From Dermatophagoides farinae (Eukaryota > Arthropoda > Arachnida > Sarcoptiformes > Pyroglyphidae), in contig NC_134682.1 of NCBI RefSeq assembly GCF_024713945.1, forward strand, positions 124,001 to 188,000: 64,000 bases of DNA. Direction: 5' to 3'. The notes beneath the pieces were generated by a model. It was given only the letters and a program-made list of their open reading frames with translations. It was not told the origin of the DNA and did no database searches. The translations under genes and the position numbers were made by a program. Positions 1 through 12,900 of this stretch are shown piece after piece (within the stretch, counting starts at the first letter, position 1; each line of letters starts with the position of its first letter).

Positions 1-1823
1 AAAGTTTTTGTTTTCTGTCCATCGTTTGATTTAGTTTGTACGATGTGTGTGTGTGTGTGTGTGTGTGTGCACGAATTCACGTTTAAATCATCACAACAAA
101 TAACAATTGTAATGATGAAAAGAAGCAGACAATTCTTCTTTTGTATCGCTGCCACCACTACCACCAGTGAATTGAGTGAGAAATTCATTTGAGTGTGAAA
201 TATACCATAATATAGTTGAGTCAGCAATTTCATCATCCAAAGGATAAAAACAAAACAGAACAAAACAGAAAAAGTTTGAACAAAATAATACCGAGTCCGA
301 TTTCAAACGAACGAAACCAACCGACCAACTAATTATTATTAGTAACAATAGACTTGGATGAGCTGAGCTTCTCATTAATAAACTCTGACCCATCGATAAG
401 ACGATTATTATCGTCAATTTTTTCCATTTTTTACCTCACACAAATCCAAATATTACATGTTATTGTTGTTAGTGAATCAATGATAATTGGACCTCAGAAT
501 CCTGTCCGAATTGTTTGATCGACATGCGAATGGAAATGGCACGCGCGTTGTATTTGTTTTAGTGGAAATAAACAAATAACAACAACATTCCAATATTGGT
601 TAGAGGCATATATCATGTAATGAACACATCGATAATTGATTCAGATTCAGATCCTGAACAAAACACAAAGACCAAGACAAATTTTTGGGCTTGTTGATGA
701 TGATTATTGAGCCATCTTGTTAATTTGATGATGATGATGATGATATGTTTGTCCTTTTCAAATCAGATTAAGACATCATCATAATCATCACGGATCTTTC
801 CTTTATACATACAATACCTGCACGTATTTGTCATTATTCGGCAAACGCCGTGTTTTGTCCTTGTTTCACTTGTTGTCATTATATTATCTTCTTTATAATA
901 GAACAATTTATTCTGAAAAAAATCAATCACACATCTCATAGCAATCACGCGAGAATGAAACAAAAAAATGAAATTCGATTATCTGATTATTCTCATATCA
1001 TGATGATGATCATAATGATTGAATTGAATATCCATTTGGCTAATGGAGAGGAGAAAATATGTTTTCTATTTTCCACCAAAAAAAAATTTCGAATTAATTT
1101 GCGTGTAATTTTGTTGTATTTCATTTTTTGTTTGAGGGTTGTCGGCTCGCCTTTCGTTTGATTAATGATTTTGATGATTATTATTACCACCCCTACTCTA
1201 TACTCTACACATGATGATAATGATGATGATGGTCACAATCGAATCGAATAAGCCAAATTCAAGCAAGCAAGCAAGATCGTATCATCATCATCATCATTCG
1301 ATTTGATGATGATCATCATTGAGAATGGAAGACCCCAGACCAGAAATACTGGAAAGATCGATGGATAGAAACAAGGCGTGTTCGTGTGTACGCTAAAGCT
1401 TACAATTTTGTCTTGTATATTCCATACACCTATTCTATAGGATCATCATGATCATCATCTCAATAATAATGTCTTTATTCATTCCATTCGATTCGATTTG
1501 ATTTCGGTTCTGGTCATGGATACTTTTTGATTATCATCATAATACACGACTAGTTCATTAGTTGTATGTTTTTCTTTTCTTTTCTTTTTTGGTGATGAGT
1601 ATATTCAAACTCTAAATAATGATATGATAAGATGTTTTTCCACACACACACACACACAAATTGCATTGATCTGTCATCATTAACATGAACAACAATTTGC
1701 ATATTAATCAATGTTTGTCTAAAACTTTTCTTTCCGGTCGGCCGAAAAGTATTTGTTTTTTTCGCAAATTTACAAATTTTCAATCGATTAATTTCTTTTC
1801 TTTTTCCACATCCATCCCCACAG
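1..1823. other. Non-coding, probably Sema2 intron
   Basis: I see no exon here. The exon at 1824 begins mid-codon, so this stretch is most simply an intron whose upstream exon is off the window. It holds a (GT)n run near 44-69, many ATC/GAT triplets and an (AC)n run near 1640-1659. I looked for an exon encoding the conserved sema segment just before the one at 1824 and did not find it. Confidence 0.6.
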
Positions 1824-4800
1824 GGACAACATTTTTCGCCTTAATTTGAACAACATCAATAGGACCCATTGTGAGGTAAGTCATTTTCCATTTTAATATT
1901 TTTCATTCAATCAAGATCTTTTCTCGTTGGACGCGCGACATGCATGTTTGTCTCTATTTTTTCCGGGCTATGCCTTTTAATGACCTCAGATTGTAGATAT
2001 TTTTGAAATTATAATTGCACAACAGTGTGTCTGTGTGTTGAACTATTTTTATTTTGTCACGATTTCCATTTTCAATTGCTCGTTGCATCGAAATGTTGTT
2101 GACAACAACGGAAAAAATGCGAGTTTGAAAAATATAAAATTTTTCCTATTGCCCCACACTTATAATTTATGTAAATCACATCTTTTGTCAATCTAAATCG
2201 AAATGTTCATAATTGTATAGTTGTAAAAAGGCAAAGTACAATCTATTTGTATGTCGTTGATAATGGCGCCCAGAACCTCAAAAACGACAACCCAATTTAC
2301 TGCCGCTTCTGTAGCCGAAAATTCTTTTTTTTTAAACCCGACCAGTCCATAATCAAAATTGTAGCCACAAAATCATTTTTTTGGTTGTTGGCAATCGTAC
2401 ACAAAAAAAGACAAAAAAGTGAGCGAAATAAAGAGAGAAAAAAATTTGCCCAAAAGCAATATATTCTCATTATAATGTTGATTTTGATCTGGCTATCTTT
2501 TGATTTGATCTGATTTGATTTCACAAAATGGTGATGGCGATCATCGCCCTTTTTGGTTTTTTTGTTTGTTTGTTGAGCTTTTCTGATGATTTGTGAAAAA
2601 AGCTAAAGATTTTTCTAATCGAAATCGATTGATGGTGAGAATTGGCGAAAAAAATGACTGATCAAAATGTCCTGTGATAATCAAGACATCACAACAATCC
2701 ATGGCTTGTTTTATAACCTTTTTCTCATTTTATTCACTGATCACAGATACATACATACTAAAGAGCGCCCAACTTACACATTTATAATAATTCAATGGAT
2801 CGATTGAATTTTGAATTTGAAAAAACAAGATTTACCTTTGATTGAACAAATTGAGTGGGTATACACACACACGCACACACATTGCTTGCTAATAAAGACA
2901 TTTTACATCATAATTCAAAAAAATGAATGACGCCAATCATTGTGGCCAATTCAATATTATTGGAGCCATCACTTATGTTATTATTTTTGCCTGGCCAATT
3001 TTCTCTCCCTTTTATATTCAAACAAATCTGGAGCAAAGTTCACCATCAATCTATAGATTTGATCTATCCGAATGTTTATTTATTTTTCCTCCCAACATGT
3101 GTTTTTTGTTTGTTGTTTGGAAAAGATCCATTATTGAATTGTATTGCATTTTCTTATTCAGATTGGAAATTTTTTAAATCTCGTAAATCAAGAATAAAAT
3201 GATCGATATCTAATCGTTGATTTTAGCTATATTTGTGTAGGAATTTTTTCACTTCAAAAAAAGCTTTTTTCCGTTTTTTTTCGTGAGATTTTTTCTTCAT
3301 TTATTCATTTTTTATCCTCATGGTCGATGTGAACACAGACACATTGAAAAGTCATTAATTATGGCACACACACACACACACATATGCATTCAATAGATCA
3401 AGTTTTTTGCCTATTGTTTCAAGCAATTTCTTGTTTCGATCCGTTTCACATCGATTGTTGTTTATTATCATGATATTCGTGTCGAAGTTGTTGAAAAAAA
3501 ATTGGAGTTTATCACTAATTCAATACAATTCATTTTGAAGAAATGTCGACATTAATTAATTAATAATTAACCTTTGTGCCACATCATGATGACAATAACC
3601 ATGGTTGAATGGGAAAAAAGGTCATTTTAATAATAATTAATTAATTGATCTCTCTTGCTGCCCATTCGTTTGGTTTCAAGTTAATGTCAGCTATTCTTCC
3701 GTCAACGGTCTTCTGTCATCAAGATTGATGATCAGCCTGCCCATAGTATACTATTAGCTCATTCATCATCATTCTGTTGACCATTATATGAATTTCAATG
3801 TCAACTACATCCATTCACTTCATTCATTAATGAAATGTTGGCAAAAAAAAACAGATTCATCATCATCATGAATCAATCTGCTCCAATAATTGTCATCATC
3901 ATCATAATCATTGAGGCGGCTGTTTTTTCTGTTTGTTTGTTTGTTCAAATCAATTTTGCCTCTGGATCGATCTCGATTCTATGATGATGATAATGACGAC
4001 TGTTTTCTCATCATCCACACTAATTTAATTTCCAAATTATCTTCTTGTTCTTTTTTCATCTGTTGGCAAATTACCAACACTAATCATCATTACACAAATC
4101 CAACTCATTCACTGAAATAAGTTAGTCAGTTAGTTAGTTGGTTAGTTGATAATAATCAATTTATTCGGGCCATCATCATAATCGTTGCTGAAAGACATCT
4201 GCTAAAATCAATGTTTATTTGCTTTTCCATCATTCAATCAGTCGATCGATCGATTGGCCTCATGAAATTGATTTTGATTTATTTTATAAAAAAGGTAGAA
4301 TAGAAATAGAAATGAATGATAATCGCTGTATGTGTGTGCATAGGCCTAATTCATGAAATTGTGATTTTTTCATGTCATGCATATTCATATATATGGTCTA
4401 ATCCAATGTGATTCACATTTCATTTCATAATTTTCAAAAAAAAATTTGTTCATTTATTTATGAACAAAACAACAACAGCAACAACAAAACTGGGAAAAAT
4501 GAACATATATTGTGCCCTTTATTCATCACCATGAATTCATGGACAATATTCAGAAATTCCATTCAAATTCATATCGTATGTCTAGGTTTGAATATCATTA
4601 CATTTACTCATTTTTCAATTCGAGCAACAACAACAACAACAACAACAACAAAAACATTCAAACAAACAGAGAATGCTGTAAAGAAAAATGGCCATGGATT
4701 CCTGAAATTTATATAATTTTTTCTTTTTTTTTCCATCGTCATCTTTATTCAGGAAACAACAACGACAAGAAGAGAAATATAAATTGTATAGATATAGATA

Positions 4801-7800
4801 GATTCTGAATTCTTTCGATAGAAGCTACTGAATAAGCGAATGAATAAATGAATAAATAAATCAGCTACATGAATCTGGTCGGAAAGAATCTGGATGGATA
4901 TTCATTTTTAATGAAAAGTTAAATCCGTTTGCCAGTATTTACCAGTGAATTGTTTCTCCACATTCAAGTTCCGTTCTCCTTTTGTGTGTGGATGAGAAAT
5001 GTTCAAAACGTGAATGGTGATTTGTTCTGCTCTGTTCAGTGAAACTGTGAAAAAAGTGCAAGTTGGTCCACAAGACCTTTTGAATTTAATCCCGACAATG
5101 GCGAATCAGCCATACCACCATATTAAACAATGTGAAAAGATTTTACAAGTTACATAAGTTAATTAACTTTTCTCATTTCTTTTTGTGCATCATTTTCATT
5201 TTCCCGCTCCAAACATTTTACATTCATTATGATGATGATGGTGGTGGTTGAGCTTTGCATTCATACCAAAAAACATCATCATCGTCATCATCACCATAGA
5301 ACTTTGTTTCGAAAAAGAAAAAAAATTGTGTAAGCAATAACATTGATGATCGAATAGCGCCGATATAAAATACGGGTTCACTAAGAATCTTGGAGCTTTT
5401 ATGCAAGAATTCTATTGAAATCAAAGAACCAGAAAATGATGATTCTTTTCTTTCTTTTTTCTTTGCATTACTATGAATTTTATTCTCATATTAATTATTG
5501 ATCATCACCATCAAGATCATTACAGTTGCCTTTACAAATTCTTCTTCTGGTTCAATGAATGCATGAATTGTGGGAGGAAGAGAATTCCATCATCATCGAT
5601 GTTTGAACTTGAGTTCCGATTTTCCGATACTTTTTATTTTTTCAGATTTAATTTTCCAATCTTTTTTTTCTTCTTTTCTGCATTGTCGATTAGTTGTTGT
5701 AAAACGATTATATATTCTCTTTTTCTCTTTCTTTTTTTCTGCAACTGGGTTATTATTTTATTTTATTCTTGCTGCCGATATATCATTATATTCAGCCTTT
5801 GTAATTATAATGAATCGATGCCATGATTCCATCATGATGATCTTGATGGTGATGATAACCCTATCGTCAATGTTTCGTAATCTAATTGTTTTTTCTGCGT
5901 TTGTCTGTATGTGTATGTAACAGGGAGTCTTTTTGATTGTTGTTCTCATGACATGATTTGATGATGATCGTCATTGACTTTACATTTCATTGGAATTTTT
6001 TCCTTCCAACATCATCAAAGAATCCAATAATAACAACAACGACGACGATGAAAAAAGGTCGGCATTTAGAGAATTGTCAGAATATTTGTTTGGTCATACA
6101 AAATTGTTGTTGAAATATTTTACCCCTGACTGTAAGGTTTTTTATATGCGCAGGGCAGAGGTTGTGCAGTGTACATAAATACGATGATGATTGACACCAG
6201 CTCGTAGCCTATCTTTATCGTCTAAATATGTGCACTAGTTTTGTATTTTTGTTTTGTATCTGGCTATAAAATCGAGTCTATTATCTCTTTGTGTTATTCT
6301 CTTCAAATTGTCGTACAAGATATTGTTTGAATATAATGGTGAGATGATGTTGGAAAAATGTAAAAACGATTCAGAAACAATTGCTGTATTTCTGAATTTT
6401 TTTTTTCAAATTCATCATCATTATTGCACATAGACTTTTCGTTCCAATTGCATCTTTTGATCGGTTATCAACATCATTTGTGGTTGTTGAATTATCTTCA
6501 TGAATGTTATGTTCATTATCATCATGTTTTTTTGAATTCAAAAACGGTTGCTCATCATCCTTCTTTTACTTATGCGCTAGTAGTATTCCAAGTTCATATT
6601 GTAACTTTTCGTTGGTTAGTTCTAGTGTCCAAAACGCAATACAGTATACAAAACATGTATCATTAGTCATCATTCTTTATTTTCTTTCTTTCCAGATTCT
6701 TTTTCTTTTTTCAATCATGAAAAAACAAGGATGTTGTTGTTGTTTCTGTTGTCTATATGGGGACCCTAGAGAACAAATTCGTTCCTTGTCTATTGTGTGT
6801 GTGTGTGTGAATGCATACGTGCCTTTCTTACACACTTGACTCTCTATTGTACCCCTTGTATCTTGAAAATGGTTCTTGGAACACACACACAAGACTAGTG
6901 AAATGTAAACTTTAATACAGGCTGTATAAGTTGTTCCTTTTCCATTTTTTTGGGTGAAAAACAAAAAAATTTATTAATAATGATCATCTTTCAATGAAAT
7001 AAAAGAAAAAAGTTGATGTTTGTTGTTGATGATGTCGGTAACACCTGCAACAGCAGCAGTAGCAGCAACAACAAGAGATCATGATGTTGAAGACCGCTTG
7101 TCAGTTGCATCAACCTGCGACAGCTCGGTTTTCAAATATAGTCCCGTTATGATTGTGCAAATATGAAAGGTACAACAACCAAAAAAAAAAAAATTTAAAG
7201 TGAAAAAAGCGTTTTGCAATCATCAACATAAACATCATCATTATCACGATGTAAACCTGGCGTCATAATGGACGACAGGTGTAAACATGTTGTGTATATA
7301 ATTATATTATGTATATGTATTGTGTATGTATGTGTGGCCTATCCCCCAACCTTAAAATGGCTTCATTCATTTAAATTTACATTTTTTCTTCAATCAAACA
7401 AACTCGATAAATTCGTTTGTTTCGTAAATTCAACCATCATTCATTCATTCTGAATTTGGAAAACAAAAACCACACACGCAGATTATTAGCCAGAATGGCT
7501 GTCATAAAAAGCCAACCAATAATGAATCTTTAAGCTGGTCTTTTTTTGGTCGTTTGTTTGTGGTTTATATCCGACAATCCTTTTTAGGTTGTCATTTATC
7601 CATTTGAGGACAATTTAAATACACACACTTGTCTTGTGTGTGTGTGTGCCTTATGACTTTGGTGATATTATCATTATCAATGATCATTGCTCTAGCGTTT
7701 ATTTTGTTTTCATCACAAATCGCTTAATAAAAATAATGGTTTTGAATTTTCCACACTTCACACTTATTATTGTTGTTGTTGTTGTTGTTATATTGAATCT

Positions 7801-9382
7801 GGTTTTTGTCATTATATCTTGGTTGTTGTTGTGAATGTTGTGTTTGGCTGGCAAAGAAGAATAATAACAAGATTATACTGCTTTAGCTTTGTATGATTTT
7901 TTTGATGCTAAAAATAACGAATAAAAAAATTGCAATTTAAATTGAATAAGAAAAAAATGAATGAATGAGGGTAGCACTTGGCGCCCGGCGTGACACGACA
8001 TTCGGCACAAATTTTTTCTGTTTTTTTTTTCGTTTTTAAAACAACAACATGATATAGTGTGCGTGTGTGTGTGTTGAATGAAATTCAATTTTCGCGTAAC
8101 CGAGAAGAGGAAGAAAAAGAAGAATCAATTTACACCCGAAAATTGGAGAAATTCTGCAATCTGCAATTTATTGTTTTTGTTTAAAAGTTTTATTTTTTTC
8201 ATTTGAACACTAATCGTTGGCTGGCGCCACTTGATATTCAAAAGTCGCCGGTTCGATTTGGTTCGGTGTTTTAATTGTGATATTTTTTTTGGAAATTTTA
8301 AAAAATTGAAAATTCCACTCATCACTGGTGCGTAATCCATCCATGCATCCATGTTTCGAAACAAATTCACTCATTTCGTTTCGTTTAATTTTTGGTAAGG
8401 CAGTTCCTACTCGATTCGCATGTCTTGAGTCATAAAAATTGTTTTTTGCTTTGTTTTGTTTTGTTTTATTAGCATCTTTGTTTTTGTTGTTGATGCTGTA
8501 ATCTTACTATAGCACCATTTTATTATTGTTAACCGAATCATCGGCACTTAAGAAGCAAACTTTTCATTTTTTAGTGTGTTTGAGAGATTCTGTAAGTGAA
8601 ATAATAAAAAATAAAAAATGTTTAATGGCTTTTCTCATATTACACTTTTTTAGCAATTCTTGGCCAGTTTATCTGTGATTTGGCCTCATATCATGGATCA
8701 AAGTTCACCACTTGAGTTTAATTCCTCAAAAAAATCTCAAGTTTTTCTTTTAAACACTATTGATGCGGCTTTTTCTCTGTGAACTGTTGGCCCCTTTCAA
8801 TACTCAGAAAAGGGTTGATTCTCTCTCTAGTTTTTTTTTCGTATTAAATTGGTTCGTGCTTCATTTGATGCATGATGATTATGATGAATCCATTACATTC
8901 ACATTAACTGATGATGAGAGAATTCGTGAACATTATCGATGGACGACTATTCATCCATCTCTGATATATTATGATTATGATAATGATAATAATGTTTTGT
9001 GTGTGTGAACCAAATAAATCTCGACAGTTTGAATCCTCATTAATGATTATGGTGACTTGGGAAAAAATGCATATTTTTAATCGGCTAAATATTATTATTA
9101 CCCAAACACACACACACACACGCACCGATTTATGTAACAAAACGATAGATCAAAATTGAGCTTTTTTGAAAGAATTTACCCGTCTTAATCTCTCTGTGTG
9201 TGTGTGTTCACTAAGATTGAGACGGCCAATAGTGATATAATGTGATTAGAATAAATGAAATACATTTTTCATCCATCCATTGAACCATTCAACCGGCTAC
9301 TGAACCGTCGATCAATTTGTTTTCAAATTAATCATTATCATCGTCATTGATAATCCCGAATAAGTGTGTGCACAGAACTGGT

Positions 9383-9414
<32 letters not shown>

Positions 9415-9464
9415 CGAGACGCAGAGAGAGGGAGAGAGAGAGAGAGAGAGGAGGAGAGGAGAGA

Positions 9465-9510
<46 letters not shown>

Positions 9511-9534
9511 AGGAGAGAGAGAGGAGAGAAGGAG

Positions 9535-9587
<53 letters not shown>

Positions 9588-9936
9588 CTGAATCTGTTTC
9601 ATTTTTCTCATCTTGCTTCTTAATAATTTTAATTTATCTTTTTTTCATATGGATCATTATTTTGCTAGTGATCATCATGTTTCATGATCATTATTATTAT
9701 GCAATTTATTCATCATGCATCGAAAAGTGTTGAGCAAAAAATACATTGTTTAAATCGGTTTTAGCTTCTTTCTTTCTTTCTTTTTCATCTCATCGAGATC
9801 AGATTACATTCATCAGTTGCTGTTTGTAAAGAGAAATTTTTTTTTTGTTTTTTGATGGAAAATATAATCCTAGAGAATAAGTGATAATCCATATGAAAAC
9901 ACAAAACAAAACGAATGCACAAACCAATATGACATC

Positions 9937-9967
<31 letters not shown>

Positions 9968-12900
9968 TACACAAGTTCTGATTCCATTATTGTACGATTG
10001 TCAACTTTATTATTTCGCCATTTTAATTCATTATGATCGGAATGAGTAGTCACAAAATGATGTTTGTTTGATCTATGTGTGTATGTATGTAGTAATGACA
10101 TCGACCGACAACACAATGAGTGAATGAAATGGTACGCTTAATTAATTGTCATGGCTCACTAAGGATTCTCTCATTCATATGCATGCATGAATAAAAAAAT
10201 CGATCGAATTCATTGCATTTCCATTGTGTATGATTGTGTGTTGTTATACTTCCGTTTCGAATGTTTCACCCCTTTTCTCATTGATTTCAAATGAAAATCG
10301 TATTTTCTCTCTGTTCTTTTTACTTTTTTAATTCGTTTTATCGAAAAAGAAAAGAACAGAGAGAAACTTACTGTGAAGAGAGTGTAAGTGAGCGATTCTT
10401 AGAATCGGGCGATCGAGATAGATAGAAAAATATTATGATTTATGACCGTCGTCGTCTCAACTTTTACAAGAACATGCAAAACGAACAAGAAAGGCAAGAG
10501 GAGAAGAGTACGACCGAAAAACAAGAGAAATCTTATCTATCTAGACATTCATTTATTCATCTACTATCTATAAATGTCGACTAATGTTTGTCGTCGTATG
10601 GTAAAGCGAAAAGAAATTAATATCTTTAATGATTATGTGGGCCATAAAATAAAAATCAACTTGAACCAAAAACCAAAAAAAGAATGAAAGAAACACGTCT
10701 TTTGTGATTCTTATTTTCACAATGAATCTTCTTTTGCTCGAGTGTGAAAATTTCTCTCATACGTTCATTACAATGGTAATGTTTCCTGTGAACAACAACA
10801 ACAATCGAAAAATGAAAATAAAATGCAATGGCATAGCAGCATATATTCATGTGTGGATGGCATTGGCAATCATGTCCATTGTGTGAAAGTTTTTTGTTGT
10901 AAAAGTTTCACTGATTCAAATGAGAGAGAAAGAGAGAGAGAGAGTGAGATTAACCGATACAACTTGTCAACACAATACACACGGCTAACATATTGATGAG
11001 AAACGAATGAAATCGACTCATCTTCATTGTTCATGTTGTAATATCCGAGATAAAGTGTTCCGAAAAAAAGTTTCTGAAAAAGGAAAAAGAAAAAACAAGT
11101 TATCGTATAATAAAACTTTTTTCTTTGTTTTACACGAATAGGATGTTTGTCGGTGTGTGTGTAAATCAAATATTTCAATGTTTCTCGATCTTAGAATTCG
11201 ATGTTGATACTTTTATCTGTTTGTTCAATGTCCGGTCTGGTTTATGTTTTGAACATTGGAAACATTGCTTCATTTGACATTTTTCCATGCATTTCAGAAT
11301 TCTACATTACAACAATTTACCATTCGTTGATTTTCTTTTCCGTGATTCTGATCATTTTCTTTTTTTTTCGCTTGAATCTTTTTCAAAATCGATTCTTTGC
11401 ATCGATTTTTTGTTCACCCATTTTCTATTGGTATCTGTCTGTTTGTTTGTTTGTTTGTTTGCATCGATAAATACACACACACACACACGGCGGCCGAGAA
11501 GAATAAATAACCGAATTGAATGCCGGGTCGATTTCTTCTTGTTTTTCTTCACTTGCAAATGTTTTGCCAATAGTCATTCTTGTGTGTGTGTTGACATATT
11601 CGATCCAAATTCGAGGATCGATTACAGGCAAAGGATCTTTCCACATTCTCATAACAATAATAATCTCAGCAAAGCAACAACAACAACAAAAAACAAGAAA
11701 ATTATTCCATTTCAACATTGAAATTGATTCGTGCTACATAACCATCATCCATTCCTGATTATGACAACAGAAACAAAAAAAAAAACTTCATGAAACTTTA
11801 ATCATATAATAAACAAAAAAGAAATGAGTGAATGGTAAAGACCGATATCTCGTTTATATATTTTTATGGAACGGTAATTCAATTTCCATGTTCATCATCA
11901 AGTTATTTTTCAGTTGATTCCGATGTGTATGTACCGAAGGGTCCTTATCTTATTATTTTGGAAACATTTTTTCATTTTTTTCTCTTATTCTCTCGCCAGC
12001 ACACACACACACACACACACATAAACACATGGACAAGTTAATTAGACCTACACTACTATTAGTGGTGAGCGAGATAGAGAAATGAATTTGTTTTTTTCTT
12101 TCTCTCTGTTGAATGATAATCGTTGATGTTTGACTTTAACAACAAACTGGATAAAAGAAGAGGGTATTGTGTTTTTTTTTGTTGCAGTCAACTTTGGATT
12201 CATCCACACACACACACAATCCAGTTTAACATTCCGGTAGATGTGAATGTTATTGTTGCTGATGATGAGAGCCATTAGTTTTCCCTATCCAATCATGATG
12301 ATGATGATGAACTTTTTTCCCTTTAGTTTTGCTCTACATTGTTCATTCACAATGTGATTAATTTATGATTTTTGTTTTTCTCTTGTCTGTCTCAATAATG
12401 ATGATGATGGTGATGGCGATGGTGATAAGCAAGCAAAGAAAAAGGAGTAAAATGTGCATAGGCTCACTGAACTGTTGTTGTCCATGAATTAAACAACTAT
12501 GACTATGACAAAAAGAAAAATTGACTAACTATCATTGATGATGATGATCATAATAAGCAAAAAATGAAAAACGCTGGTTCGCAGTCTTTTTTTCTATCAC
12601 ATTTCATTGTTTCGATTCGGCATTTTTTTTCTCTAATCAAAAACGCCTTCATCTCGCATAGTTTCTATGTTCACATTCTGTACTGAATATTCTGACGTGT
12701 CAAGATTCTGAAAATGAATTGAACTCTCTCTCTCAAACACACACATGCAACACCGAAATTCGAAATTAACTGAAAACTTAAAGCTTAGCTTATTTTCCTG
12801 TCATCGTCATCAGTCTGTAGTAAGTTTGTGAAAACACAAAAGAGTTATATTCTCATTTTCATTCAATTTTTTTTGTGCAGATCCAATTTGTTCATTTATT

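Noticed and set aside
4408-4808. Overlapping 100-codon frames with poly-Thr or poly-Asn
   Set aside because: Produced by a CAA repeat; no start context or homology.
5473-5920. Open frames of about 116 codons on +
   Set aside because: Phe-, Ser- and Ile-rich translation of T-rich intron DNA, with no recognisable motif; inside the Sema2 intron.
9312-9611. Open frames on both strands across the GA block
   Set aside because: They encode only Arg-Glu or Ser-Leu repeats and exist because the dinucleotide repeat contains no stop codon.
11287-11721. 144-codon open frame on +
   Set aside because: Composed of poly-T, (GTTT)n and (AC)n translations (Phe runs, VCLFVC, THTHT) and overlapped by equally long frames on minus.
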